DNA from: Piscicola geometra
Lineage: Eukaryota; Annelida; Clitellata; Hirudinida; Piscicolidae
DNA length: 64,000 bases
Reading direction: 5' to 3'
NCBI GenBank assembly: GCA_943735955.1
Contig: OX030960.1
Location: forward strand, 3,037,902 to 3,101,901
Part shown: positions 1-10,871 of the stretch, piece by piece
Layout: each line of letters begins with the position of its first letter
Numbering within the stretch: position 1 is the stretch's first letter
Made by a program: the position numbers and the translations under genes
The notes under the pieces: model-generated
The model's input: only the letters and a program-made list of their open reading frames with translations
Databases searched by the model: none
Told to the model about the DNA's origin: nothing

Positions 1-759
1 TCTCGGGTTCTCATCCATCACCACCGTAGTCATCATTTCCCGTCATAAAATATGCTTCGGAACATGGAAGCGACCTCATCAATCCAAGCCTCGAAATTAC
101 AACTCGTCTCAACTTCCATTATTACATGCAAGCAACAGACTGAAAATATATGAAAAGTGAAGTATAACTTATAATTTATAAGTAATAAACATTCAGAACG
201 TTCCATCAAAATGAAATTTCTCATTTTTCTTTCAGCTCATCAATATTGAAGACCGTTTTTCATAGCTTGGTACATCAAATCTTTTTCGCACATTTACCTT
301 ATGGTCCATTAATTTTAAATTATATTTTTTTAATACATTTTTCAAGAACTTCTGCTTTCGATGATTTATTGCTTATGACATGTTTTATGCTTTTTAGAGA
401 AATAAAGGTTTTCCATTAACAAAACTGAAAAAGCTTTTGGCGATTTAGAAGCCTGGATCGTAACTCAGCAGTTTATTTTGAGAATCGACCCCAAACCAAG
501 AGCAGTTGTAAATTGAACAAACTATAGCAAGCGCTTTCTTAATGTTGAGTATGATTACTAACGGCTTTAAAAGTCTAAATCAAAGTTAAATTTTGAAATT
601 GTCGTCGTCATTTTTTTAACTTATTTGATGTTCAATTATGTTTCGTCACCATTCTTCATCAGTGGATGACATAGCAGCAAAACGAGCAGCATGTTCCTTG
701 CTTAGAGTTGCACTGCTGCCCGACTCAGACCCCATGACGCTCGTTGTAGTTTGTGGCAA
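1..759. other. 3' flank of SPEF1
   Basis: AT-rich sequence downstream of the SPEF1 stop codon on the minus strand. A minus-strand poly(A) hexamer candidate (AATAAA, read as tttatt on the plus strand) lies near 472-477. I see no supported exon. The plus-strand open frame at 638-931 is antisense to the last SPEF1 exon. Confidence 0.5.
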
Positions 760-858
760 TCATTTCATGTCGGCATCACCGGAACATATCTCGTTCAAAT
801 TGAGAATGTTCTGCAGTTTATTCACCTTCGCTCTCAGAACCTGTGTGGATGGGCTTGA
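760..858 (-). CDS. SPEF1: SPEF1 coding exon 5 (terminal)
   Basis: Begins after the acceptor TTATTCCAACAG and encodes TQVLRAKVNKLQNILNLNE, then a short tail to TGA at 760-762. The heptad-like pattern matches the conserved C-terminal coil of SPEF1. A second usable acceptor 18 nt downstream (CACAG before GTTCTG) would drop six residues. Confidence 0.88.
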   Translation of the reverse strand, partial: SSPSTQVLRAKVNKLQNILNLNEICSGDADMK

Positions 859-3800
859 CTGTTGGAATAAACGTTTATTTATCAAAGTTATTTTTATATT
901 AACTTGTTGGTGTCTATTTTATATTTTTTAATTGATTTCCTATAAATACTCAGTGTTTATAATTATTGAGTTTATATAATGTTGGAAAAAAATGTGAAAA
1001 CTTGAAAAAAGAAGCGAGTTCAAAAAGATAGCTTATCCAATTGAAAAAGTAAAAATGATTCCGTCTATTTTTTTCCAAAGACCACATTTGTTTAAAGCAG
1101 GCCTGTAACGGAAGGTTAGTGGCGATTGAAGGGTGATTTAGGGGTTGCGTGTTGCTGGAAGGAGCAACTAAAAAAGTAACTCAAACTGTTTATCACCAGT
1201 CAAAAAGAGTAAGAAAGAACTAATATTGGAAGAAAAAGAAAAAATTAAGAACTGAAGTGGACGAAGAATGGAAAAAAAGGAAAATCTTTTAATGAAGAGA
1301 ACTAGATGTAAATGACGGACCAGAAAATTGAATTCTAGATGATTAGAAGACGAGAAAATTTAAAAATTGAAATTAAAAAGAAAATGACACAATCAGCCAG
1401 AGCTTATGAATAAATAAATAACTAAATAATTTAAAAAAACATAAATAATATTAATAATAGCCGATAATTAGTTAAATCAGACTTTTGAAGAATTTTAAAT
1501 CCAGGATCAAAGGGTCATACTTCGATGGTTTCGTTCTTGGAGGCGAGGGTCATTTCGAGCGAGATGATCATCTTCTGGAGTTTGGCAATCGCTTCAGGCT
1601 GCATTGTCTGTTCTCCCTTCTCAGACACCCCCCTTTTGTTGTCGCCATCGTTGTTTTCTGATGGCGATGGTGGTGATGAGATGGTGAGAATTTGTTGAGA
1701 TGGTGATAACGTGATGGGGGTGAAGAGGTAGATGGGTAGTGCTGAACATGAAAGTTGTTTTCAAGTGTTTTATGTTTAGGCCTTTAGTGAATTAAAGATT
1801 TGTGTTGCAGCGTTTTTGTATTGAAAGTTTTTTTTGGAAGTAGTCCAATTTTATTTTTTTAACGCTTTTTCTAAATAAATTATCCGCTCTTTAAATAATC
1901 ATGAGCGGAAACTTTAGAATGCTACGACAGAAATAAACAACATTTTAATGAATTCACCCACACCCACGCTCAATTCTCATTTTATTTTTTACTTTATATT
2001 CTCATTAAATCTCACTTTGCTTTTTACACAATTTCTTCCTCTTCATTTCTCCTCATACACCCCTCCTTTCTCATCCAACACTACCACACCGCCACAATCC
2101 ATCCCTGTTACCCGTGTAAAGGCTGGCAATGTTGGCACGTTGTTGTTCCGAAATGTCGTGGTCGTTGTTGGCGAGACCAGCTTCGATCTTGCAACGCAGC
2201 AGCAACAGGAACTGCTGAATGGCGTTCGGCTGGCAGGTGACGATGCTCCGAATGACGTCTTCGCTGATCTCAAACTTCAGCTTCCTGAATACTTTGCTGT
2301 GGCATGTGTGGTGGTTGAAAGTGGTTGTTGGTGGATGTTAGGGGTTGATAGTGGTTGATAGTGGTTGTTGGTGGATGTTAGGGTTGATAGTGGTTGTTGG
2401 TGGATGTTATGGTTGATAGTGGTTGTTGGTGGATGTTATGGTTGATAGTGGTTGTTGGTGGATGTTGGGGTTGATGCTGGTTGTTGGTGGATGTTAGGGT
2501 TGATAGTGGTTGTTAGTGGATTTTAGGGGTTGATAGTGGTTGTTGGTGGATTTTAGGGTTGATAATGGTTGATAGTGGTTGTTGGTGGATGTTAGGGGTT
2601 GATGCTGGTTGTTGGTGGATGTTAGGGGTTGATGCTGGTTGTTGGTGGATGTTAGGGGTTGATAGTGGTTGATAGTGGTTTGTATGATTGTGTGATTTTT
2701 TTAGTCTCGTTTCCGTAGGATTCAAGTGGATATTTTTAGTGTGATTCTTTTTGATGGTTTCATTAAAAGAAATAACAAATGAGAATTTACATTAAAAAAG
2801 AATTACTATTTCATGAAAAAAATAGCACGGAAGTGAGTCAAACAAACGAGTCAATTAAAAAAAAGGTCCGGGTGAATGAGCATGAAGTGAAAATACTTTT
2901 AAAAAGTTGTAAAAGATACAAATAGAAAATGCATTTAAAAAAACAAAACAAAAATGGTTAATGATTTTTTATCAATACTTTAGGGCCCAGGGTTGCGGCA
3001 AAGAAGATCATGGTCAAATATAATGGGGGATTAATGGAGCTCTGGACTCAAGATGCTGCTTTGTGTGCCTCTTGGCTTAACTGGATTAGACAACAAATGA
3101 GCAAAATCCACTGTTACCGTATTTTTTTAATATTCAGAAAAGTTAAAAAATTAAAAATTTTTAATATTGTTTATTTATTTCACTTTTTCTAAAAGTGGTT
3201 TTATAAAAGAGTTTTTCACGGCGCTGGAATAAATTCCTATATTTAATCTCGAAGGAAATGAATATACAAAGATTTTATTCATGAATATGTGAAGACTTTT
3301 CATTATTTATATATAAACTAGAATATTTTTATATGAATTTGTAAAAGAAGTTGAATATGATACCATATTTTAACATTTGAAAAAAGCAAAAAAAATTAAA
3401 TGCGTTATATTTTCTTCAAAATGCGGTTTAATTAAATTAAAAAAAGTTGAATATGCAAATTTATGGTCCTTTAATTTGACTTAATAAACCAAAGAAGTTT
3501 TTAAGGGTTGACTGGTATGCTCAGTTTTAATTCACATTGCCAAAACTTATTTACAGCAGGTGTTCATCAAGTGAATTTTATAATTTAAGACTTTTTATGA
3601 TAAACTTGGTATTCCATTCATGGCCATGGCTTCAAGATAAATATTTATAAACTTGCAATTAAACCTGATTTTCAGTAGTAATTTAAATCCAGAGCCTTTG
3701 AACGACTACTTTAATTACATTTTATTCCTCGTTTGAGTCACATCTGTCCGTTAAATTACACTTAAGTTGACTGTATTTGAAACTATTTTATTGTTTTTTT

Positions 3801-4697
3801 TTCTTTTTCAAAATAAAAAAAAAGCCAAAATAAATATATAGAATCACTTTCAATTGATGATAAGAGAAGGGACATTTTTTATTTCAGCGAAAGAATTTTT
3901 AAAAATATTTTTCGCCTTAAAATACTTTTAAATGCAGTTTTTTAAAATCTGTATTTCTTCGTAGAATTTAGTTGCTAATTTAAAGTTTAAATTTTAAAAC
4001 TTAAATGATAGCTTATTTAATATATTCGGATTAGGATATATTTTTAAAAGGTCGGCAGAAAATGTTTTTTCACCATTTTAAAAATGTAAAAAAATGTCTT
4101 AAATGAAATTATATTTATTGAAGTTTTCAATAGGAAATTTGTGAGTAGTTTAAACAATTTACATTACATGGTTACATAAACCCTAAGCCTTAGGTTGAGC
4201 CTATGAATGCAAGATTAATTTTATATTTTTTGTTCTTTGGTTATTTTATACAAATTTTAAAGTTCTCGCAATAGTTGAAAAGTGGATTTGAAAATTGAGT
4301 GTGTTTACCGGTTGAGTGTTTTCCAGTTGATCATTTTATTGCTGACACCAAGGGCAGAAGGATAGTTGTGGAGATCGACGTAGTTGGGGTAGTAGAATTT
4401 CACTACCTCCGCTATCAACACTGTGAGAGAGTGGTAACTCAAGTTTTAGTCTTTCGAAATTTGCTACTTATTCAAAAAACAAAATTTATTTATAATTTAA
4501 ATTTTCTGTTTTTCATTTAAATTCATTCACATTTCAAATAAGCTCAAACGACAAACAAATAACCAGAACAGCAATAATACAGTACAGTAACCACACAAAC
4601 CTCCATCAGAAAAGTCTCGTTTCAAGTCCTTCTTGGGCCGAGAAAAAGGAATTTTATCGACCCAAGCGAATAAGTCGTCTATAAGCTCCTCATTCAT
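760..4697 (-). CDS. SPEF1: SPEF1/CLAMP, CH-domain microtubule-associated protein (5 exons, complete)
   Basis: The coding exons on the minus strand are 4601-4697, 4309-4420, 2112-2296, 1521-1741 and 760-858, joined in phases 1, 2, 1 and 0. This gives 714 nt and 237 aa, close to the roughly 236 aa of vertebrate SPEF1. Residues 1 to about 100 are the calponin-homology domain, with landmarks WVDKIPFSRPKKDLKRDFSDG split across residues 12-32, then EVVKFYYPNYVDLHNY and NWKTLNRKVFRKLKF. A poorly conserved Ser/Pro/Asn linker follows, then a C-terminal coiled coil (IAKLQKMIISLEMTLASKN, then VLRAKVNKLQNILNLNE). SPEF1 bundles and stabilises microtubules in the axonemal central apparatus and at apical or planar-polarity arrays. 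That role is family knowledge. The start is the ATG before NEELIDDLF, at the usual distance from the CH domain. Its 5' end faces the peptide gene at 6.9 kb, so the two genes are divergent. Confidence 0.94.
1521..1741 (-). CDS. SPEF1: SPEF1 coding exon 4
   Basis: The acceptor is ATGTTCAG and the donor is GTATGA. It encodes a Ser/Pro/Asn-rich linker with an acidic stretch (ENNDGDNK), then the first coiled-coil segment IAKLQKMIISLEMTLASKN. The frame is open throughout, entering in phase 1 and leaving in phase 0. Confidence 0.9.
2112..2296 (-). CDS. SPEF1: SPEF1 coding exon 3
   Basis: Encodes the rest of the CH domain (KVFRKLKFEISEDVIR, then TCQPNAIQQFLLLLR) and the start of the linker. The acceptor CCACAG lies about 20 nt from the edge of a minisatellite at 2318-2690. 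The donor GTAACA is at 2111. It enters in phase 2 and leaves in phase 1. Confidence 0.93.
2318..2690. repeat. Minisatellite, about 28-35 bp unit, in SPEF1 intron 2
   Basis: About a dozen imperfect copies of a unit built from TGGTTGTTGGTGGATGTTAG plus GGTTGATAG on the plus strand. Units differ by single bases and by whole GGTTGATAGT insertions. The array ends next to the acceptor of SPEF1 exon 3, so its transcribed strand (CAACCACTAT...) forms the region just before the 3' splice site. Confidence 0.9.
4309..4420 (-). CDS. SPEF1: SPEF1 coding exon 2
   Basis: The acceptor is TCTCTCACAG and the donor is GTAAAC. It encodes LIAEVVKFYYPNYVDLHNY through INWKTLN, the core of the CH domain. It leaves in phase 2, and the Arg codon of LNR-KVF is completed by exon 3. 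Confidence 0.94.
4601..4697 (-). CDS. SPEF1: SPEF1 coding exon 1
   Basis: Encodes residues 1-32, from MNEELIDD to KRDFSDG, the first helix of the CH domain. The donor GTTTGT follows at 4600. It ends in phase 1, so the next codon (V) is split with exon 2. Confidence 0.93.
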
Positions 4698-6386
4698 GAT
4701 GTAGTTGTGTTGGTCGAAAGGTTATTTGACCAAAAGTTGCAAAGTGTGAAAAACTGAAGTCAATGGCTTAAGTGATTTTGAAAAGTACTCTCTGAAAGGT
4801 TTGTTGAAGGTTATTTAACATTAATGAATAAATTTAGAATCTCTGGTAGTTCGTTGTTATGTTGTTTTGATTAAATTGGTTACTATCGAAACTGACGCTA
4901 TCAGTTTGCGTAGAGATTGCAAAAAGAATGGGCGTAAAATTTTAAAAATTAACTATTAATGTAAAAAAAATCCAAATAAAACTTGTCATATAACAAATAC
5001 ATGTATTAAACATGTATGTGTATTTCAAGTTCTTGGAAAAAATTAATGTATTTCAACAATCGATAGGTGGTAGGACAAAATTCAATAATAAATATATTTT
5101 AAAATTTTTGACTAGAACCAAGTTTGAAATTTCTTTATCAACTATAAATCATCAAGTTTTTAAAATAAAAACAGATAAGTTTATGAATGGAAGATTCATA
5201 GTGTTAATACTATGAAAGATAATTTGGAAACTGTTGGGAAAACGGGCGGATAGAATTTCTGAGAGTTTAATTAAATTTGCAATTCAAACTTCTTCATCTT
5301 TTGTTTCCGCTCCTAAACAAAGCTTTATAAGAATTCTATTCTAATTTTATCTTCATTTGCATATTTTAATGATATTTAATGTTTATTACTAGAAAGTTTT
5401 CATAAATTTTCTTTTTGAAAAAATATTTATAATTATTAATGGTGTGTGAAAAAAACCAAACGCGTAATCAATTAAAAAGTGTTCAAAGGCGAAAAAACAT
5501 AAAAACTTTTAAATAATTCCGCTCTTTACAATGTAAATTCTACCTTCTCTCATTTATCTTTCTAAAGAGAAGATATTTTAAAGTTTAAATTTTCAAAAAA
5601 ATTGTAGATTTTCCAGTTCTTTTTAGGAGAAATTAATTTTTAATTCTTAATCTTTACTACTCTGGCTCCACTATCATTTCCGATTCGTTTAATGTTTCCT
5701 TCATTCGCACTTATTCAGAACATTTGCAAGCTATTTGAAATTCAGTGTTTCCTTTATCTTTACTCCATCTCAAAACTTTACATTACAGCTCAATTCGATC
5801 TCCCACAAGGACGCTTCTTTCAAAAATATCTTTTCGCTCATTCATTGACTTCCTTTATCTCTTTTATTTATCCATCTCCAGAGCATTAAATCGATTGAGT
5901 TTCAATTCTTTCCGACTAACATGGTTAATTCGAGTTTGATTCATGCAAAGCCACCTCCGCTTTGCATTTGAAATTGCTTCAGACACTTCATCACAAAGCA
6001 TTGTCTTTTCCCCTCTAAATAATAAATATCTAAACAAATGAGGCACTTTGAAGCTCTCTTCTCCATTATTCTCACAAATTCATTTCACTTCATACGCCAC
6101 TACTTCTTAGGAAAAGAAGTTTATAACTTTTCGCAACTTTAAAACTTTATGCAAAAAGATATCTTCATTAAGGATTAATCTTCTAACCAAAACGTTAAAT
6201 TTTTCAAGCGTTGTTAAGTTAATTTATTTCCAATTTAACTGTTCAACGTTTAAACGTTAACATTGCTTTCCATGAAGATATAATTGAAATTACTGAATGT
6301 CTAAGCCTGTCGTTTTTATATCTTTTGATTGGCCCCCTAGCAACCACACAATCTTCTCTGTATCCCAACGAACCAACGTTTTCCTC
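4698..6386. other. Divergent intergenic region between SPEF1 and the peptide gene
   Basis: Very AT-rich with no supported exon. The open frames here are short and lack splice support. An inverted CCAAT element (TGATTGG) lies at about 6326-6332. Promoters for both flanking genes must lie in or next to this interval. Confidence 0.4.
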
Positions 6387-6420
6387 TACGTCACAGCCTC
6401 ACATGAGCCGCCCACGTCAC
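6387..6420 (+). promoter_or_regulatory. Paired CRE-like sites upstream of the peptide gene
   Basis: TACGTCAC at 6387-6394 and CACGTCAC at 6413-6420 each contain ACGTCA, six of eight bases of the CREB consensus. They lie about 340 bp upstream of the TATA box. CRE control is common in neuropeptide promoters; function here is inferred. Confidence 0.35.
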
Positions 6421-6748
6421 ATCAACGGCTGTTTGTCAACTCTGAATGTCAGACGTGTCTTCTTTAATTTTTAAAAAACAAAAGATTCCTCCAACTCTCG
6501 CTTTCCTTCTTTTCTGATCTTTGCACATTTTCTTTTTTCATACCTTTCCACCCTTCTATCTTGTGACTCCATTCTTTTTATTTTTTCTCATTTTATTTAT
6601 TTATATCTTTTCATATGTATACATATTGAAACTTACAATAGAAATTCTAAAAACCTAAAGAAACATACATATGCATACAGTAAGAAGCAAGTACCAGAAG
6701 TAGGAGGTCGAAATACAGCAAGAGAGCAGTAAAGGCCATGTGGACTGC

Positions 6749-6756
6749 TATAAATA
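6749..6756 (+). promoter_or_regulatory. TATA box of the secreted-peptide gene
   Basis: TATAAATA lies 164 nt upstream of the ATG at 6920. Initiation would be expected near 6775-6785. No ATG occurs in the predicted leader before 6920 except one at about 6778 (gagaATGctg), near the probable start site. Confidence 0.55.
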
Positions 6757-6919
6757 CAACGTGGAGCCACTGTGAGAATGCTGTGCTGTTCTTGCTTCTT
6801 CAACTTTTGGCAGAACCACGATCCTTTTTATCGCTACAGAAAAGTGAAATTAAAGGAAAGAGCACCTCTTTTGAAGTGGTGTTCATCGCTTAACGCTTGG
6901 CAGCAGAACTGACAGAATC

Positions 6920-8732
6920 ATGATGAAATATCTGGTGGGTGTGTCTGTGTGCTTGTTTTTAATAACTTATTTGTTTAATTGTAGTTATTTACTTTTAGTC
7001 TGACATGCTGTGGTACTGACTGTTTTTTTATAAGTTGGTCGTGTTTTTTCTAAAAATTCCTTAAGAAGAACAGTCGAATTTGTATGTATTACAAGCAGAT
7101 GGTCTGAAAATATCAAATTTGATTCTTTCCAGAAACACAAAACATAATTTATAACTTTTTAGAACTCTCATTTCTTTCACAAAAACCAATTTACCATTCA
7201 CTCCCCAGGCGACGAGGGTTTTAGTCTTTGTGTTTGTGGCACTTTTTTTGGAAGAGTCTCAAGCCCTTCCGCCTCGACGCCACTACTCTCGCTTCTACAA
7301 CGCCGAAAACGAAGGCAAGACTGACAATGAGCTGACCTTGAGAGGAAAACTCTTAAAAAGGTAAATCTTGGGAGGATGGTAAAAACTTTTCTGCCCTAAA
7401 ACGCTCAAATTCAAATTTTATTTAAACCAATCTATCAAATTTTGTTTAAAAGTTTTAACTTATTAGTATTTTATCAATGAAAATTGACTTTTTTAACTAT
7501 AATTTTCTATACATTGTTTCAATGTAAGTTAATTCAGACTCTTATCATCCATCAATTTGAGATATATACTGTACAGACTGTTCTTAAACCAAAAGATTTG
7601 TCAAATAAGTTTTCTTTGAAAAAAGTTTTAGAATCTTCCATAAATAAATTAATTTTTATTCGTCAATTAAAAAAGAATATTTTTATATTCAATCCAAGAA
7701 GGTTGTGAGTAAGCTTTAGTAAGTTTAAAGACGTTGGTTTCACTTCAATTTATTATTATTTTATTATTATTTTAATTTAATTTATCACTTTGCTTTAGTT
7801 TGTCTTACAAAAACATCAACAACCGTACTCAAACCGACAGTTTTAAAATTTAATTTCTAAGAACTTAGTTTTATTCATGCCCATTGTCTTCTTAAATAAT
7901 ATTAATTACAGCTGAACATTTAAATTCTATTCTTTATTGTATCTATTTCGAATTTTCATTCACTTGAAAAAATACTATTTAATGAGCAAATAAAAAAGCA
8001 TTAACCAAAGGTTTATTGATCGTGCGAGTGATTTAAGCTACGAAGAAAACGAAGAAGGAGAAGGAGGAAGAATGGAAAAAAGAAGATTTGTAGAGATCAA
8101 GGGTTAGTGATAATAAATTGGAAAAAAATATTTTTTTAATTTTTGGAAAAATAATTAATTAGCCTCTTCAATCATTTGAATTTTAATCAGTTTAAGTTCA
8201 AACACGCCTCTGAATTTAGATTAAATTAAGGAAATTCCACGCATTACTCTTATATTTTTCGTAAATATTCCAGCTTCAGCTCCATCTTCATTTGACTTTC
8301 TTACATTTATTAAAATTTAAATTTAAAATTCAATACCGCACCACCACAAAATCCAAATTCCACACATTATTCGTTTAATGATCGTAAATATCCCACTTTA
8401 ACTCCATTTTCATTTGACTTTCTTACATTCATTAAAAAAAAACATTAAAATAATCTAACATTCCAAAGACCTTTCCAACACAAAAATGTTAACCAAACAA
8501 TCACATTCCTACAACCACATCCTTAAAAATGCCCCCATCCTACCACAATCACAGCCTCATAAATTTCACCACAATCATCTCCTCCTACCACGACGACCAC
8601 ACAGCTGCCAAGAGAAACACGGAGATGAGTGAAGGAGAACTGCGGAGAAAGTACGGAGACAAACTGGTTAACCAAATTCTTCAAGTTCACAGCTCGTCCA
8701 TTGAAAAACCACCCATCTTCAGATTCAACTAA
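6920..8732 (+). CDS. Putative secreted (neuro)peptide precursor, 119 aa, four exons
   Basis: Exons 6920-6934, 7209-7360, 8038-8102 and 8605-8732 join in phases 0, 2 and 1, with GT-AG borders (donors GTGGGT, GTAAAT, GTTAGT; acceptors ccccag, atttaag, cacacag). The product starts with a typical signal peptide: MMKYLATR, then the hydrophobic core VLVFVFVALFLEE, with cleavage expected after SQA near residue 24. The pro-region has dibasic sites: RR just after the signal peptide, KRR near residue 73 and KR near residue 80. The last exon gives a helical-looking C-terminal peptide of about 39 residues containing ELRRKYGDKLVNQILQVHSS and ending in IFRFN. There are no cysteines and no terminal Gly for amidation. 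I do not recognise the family, and it matches no NPY/NPF, DH31, DH44 or PDF signature I know. The small first exon and the third exon are the weakest parts. It ends tail-to-tail with the receptor gene at 10.9 kb. Confidence 0.5.
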
Positions 8733-9147
8733 TTATCATAATAGAAGCTGATTAGGATTGTGGTGATTATGATGATTGTGATGATAATGGTGGTAATTAG
8801 AATTAGGATGAAAATGGTTGTAATTATATTGACGATGATGATGATGATGAAGTGGCTAACTATGATGAAGATGATGACATATGAAATGAAATAGAAACGT
8901 TGAGGGGTTGATTCCCAGTGGTTGTCATAGTTTTGTAAGCTCTTAGCAATTATTGTAGATGTTGAAATGCTGATAACATTAGTGATGGATGTGGTGGGCT
9001 AGAGGGTTTCACTGCTGGCTATATATTTGTCAAGAGCGGATCTGCTAATGGCTGAATTATTGAATAATTGATCATGCACCATTTATAAGATAGGATTTTC
9101 GAAAGACATTGTTACACTCAAATGACTTGAAACACGATTTTCCGTGG

Positions 9148-9153
9148 AATAAA
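9148..9153 (+). terminator. Candidate poly(A) signal of the peptide gene
   Basis: AATAAA on the plus strand, about 415 bp after the peptide precursor stop codon and the first canonical hexamer downstream of it. Confidence 0.35.
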
Positions 9154-9351
9154 CCAATATAGTGTTACATCTATTATACATCGAGTTATAAATCTAGTGG
9201 TTCTCACGAAACGTTGACTTCATCTCCATGACACGACATCTACCGAGTCAGTTGTTAAGGAAAAGTGAATTAAATGCTTGGGGCTTTGTCGTGTAAGGAG
9301 TCAGTTCAAAATGAAATACTCTCAGAATATTCCTATTCAAGTAATTGAAAT

Positions 9352-9490
9352 ATGTGTAGTGCTCCAAATAATACAATGAAATGAGATAAAATACAATAAT
9401 ACACAGTGAAACACAAAAATACAATGAAATTTAATACAATAAAAAGACGAATATTATTAAAGTGGCGTAAACCCGAACGAGTTTCAAGAC
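9352..9490 (-). repeat. Dispersed repeat copy A (inverted)
   Basis: On the minus strand the core at 9446-9490 matches 16067-16111 at 40 of 45 positions, with mostly transition differences (shared CGGGTTTACGCCAC). It is followed by an (ATTGT)-rich tail down to about 9352. The tail type and scattered copies suggest an old short interspersed element. Confidence 0.6.
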
Positions 9491-10871
9491 GAATCGTTTG
9501 TGTATAACAAATAAAACATTCTTTTTGTCTCTTTCTAGCATGACTTGCTTCAATCTTTCGATTTGTATGGAACAGCGGCAATCTGAATCGAAAGTAGGAA
9601 TTTCGCTCACTTCATGGGCTTTTCATGCAAACGTAGTGAGAGCATAATTTAATTTTGGTAACTAACGCAAATTTGGCAGAGTTCAAAGGCTAGATGGCCA
9701 ATTAGGAAATAATTGAATTCCAAAGTCTTTCAGAAAATGTTATAATGATTGAAGATGGAAAAGGTAAAAGGTGAGAAAATATTCAGCATATAAATAGGTC
9801 TATTTTCTCAAAAATGAAATTTTAAATTATTGAAAATTCGGCAAAAATACTTTTAAAAAAGTGCAAAGTAAAAACAATTGAATATGCGGATTTCTTTCAT
9901 CTTTAGTTTTAAATGAAGGAAAAAATCTCGCATTTTCTTCACATTTCAAAACTTTTTTTGGCTTCATTACACCTCCTTATCCTAAGCCAAACAAAGAATA
10001 TCCAATAACTTCTTGCAAATAATCTTTTCATGAAATGTTTGAGAAGGTTCTGATGGAAATCTTTCGAGGTTATAGACTATCTTCCAGAAGGCATTCACAG
10101 ATGAGGTTGTTGAAGCTTTCTTTTTGAAAAATTAAAGCTTTTTGAAAAATTTTATACGTATATTTATTGTCTAAAAATAAAGCTGTTTGAGTTGAAGTTT
10201 AATTAAGTAATTCACTTGATTTATTAACGATATTAAAAAGCTAATTATTTTTTTAGAAAGCAAGATATTCAACAGAAAAATAATCATAACATCAAGAATA
10301 GTCAGCAATCTCCACGAAAATTTAACTTTTAACAAGTATTTTTTTATATTTGTTTTAAAAATCAAATTATTTTACAAATCAAATTTCTAAAAATACGTAT
10401 TTCTATTTATATTTAAATTAAGTGGAACTTTCGAAAGAATTAAAGTCACGAATCTTCAATACACCCAATGGCATCAATCACACGTCTCTATTCAGAGCTT
10501 TGCGATGAATTTTTGATACAATGTCACTTTAAATTTATTAAATTCAAATACTTCACGTTTTTTCCATTCATTATCGTTGAGAAGTTTAAAAGTAAAATAA
10601 AGTCGGAGAGTTAAATTAACAAAAAGTTCTAACACCACTAAACATTCCACAAAGTGTCACAGGCATTTTCCGATTAGGCTTTTAAAACTGAACCAAGTCG
10701 TAAACTTCTGTCACTCTTTAAGCTTTTTATACTACGGCTACAAAAATCACATAAACAGGAAATCCACTAAAACACCATCACTACAATATTAAAAACATAA
10801 CCACAACTAAAACGCCACAACTACACAACCACTGCAAACCATCTCTTGGCAAAACCGCTTTCACAAGCTTT

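Larger units (their letters stand above)
8733..10871. other. Convergent intergenic region, peptide gene to receptor gene
   Basis: Holds a degenerate GATGAT run at about 8760-8880, a dispersed repeat copy at 9352-9490 and AT-rich unique sequence. No supported exon was seen. Confidence 0.45.

Noticed and set aside
638..931. 97-codon plus-strand frame
   Set aside because: Antisense to SPEF1 exon 5, whose coiled-coil frame is clearly the real one.
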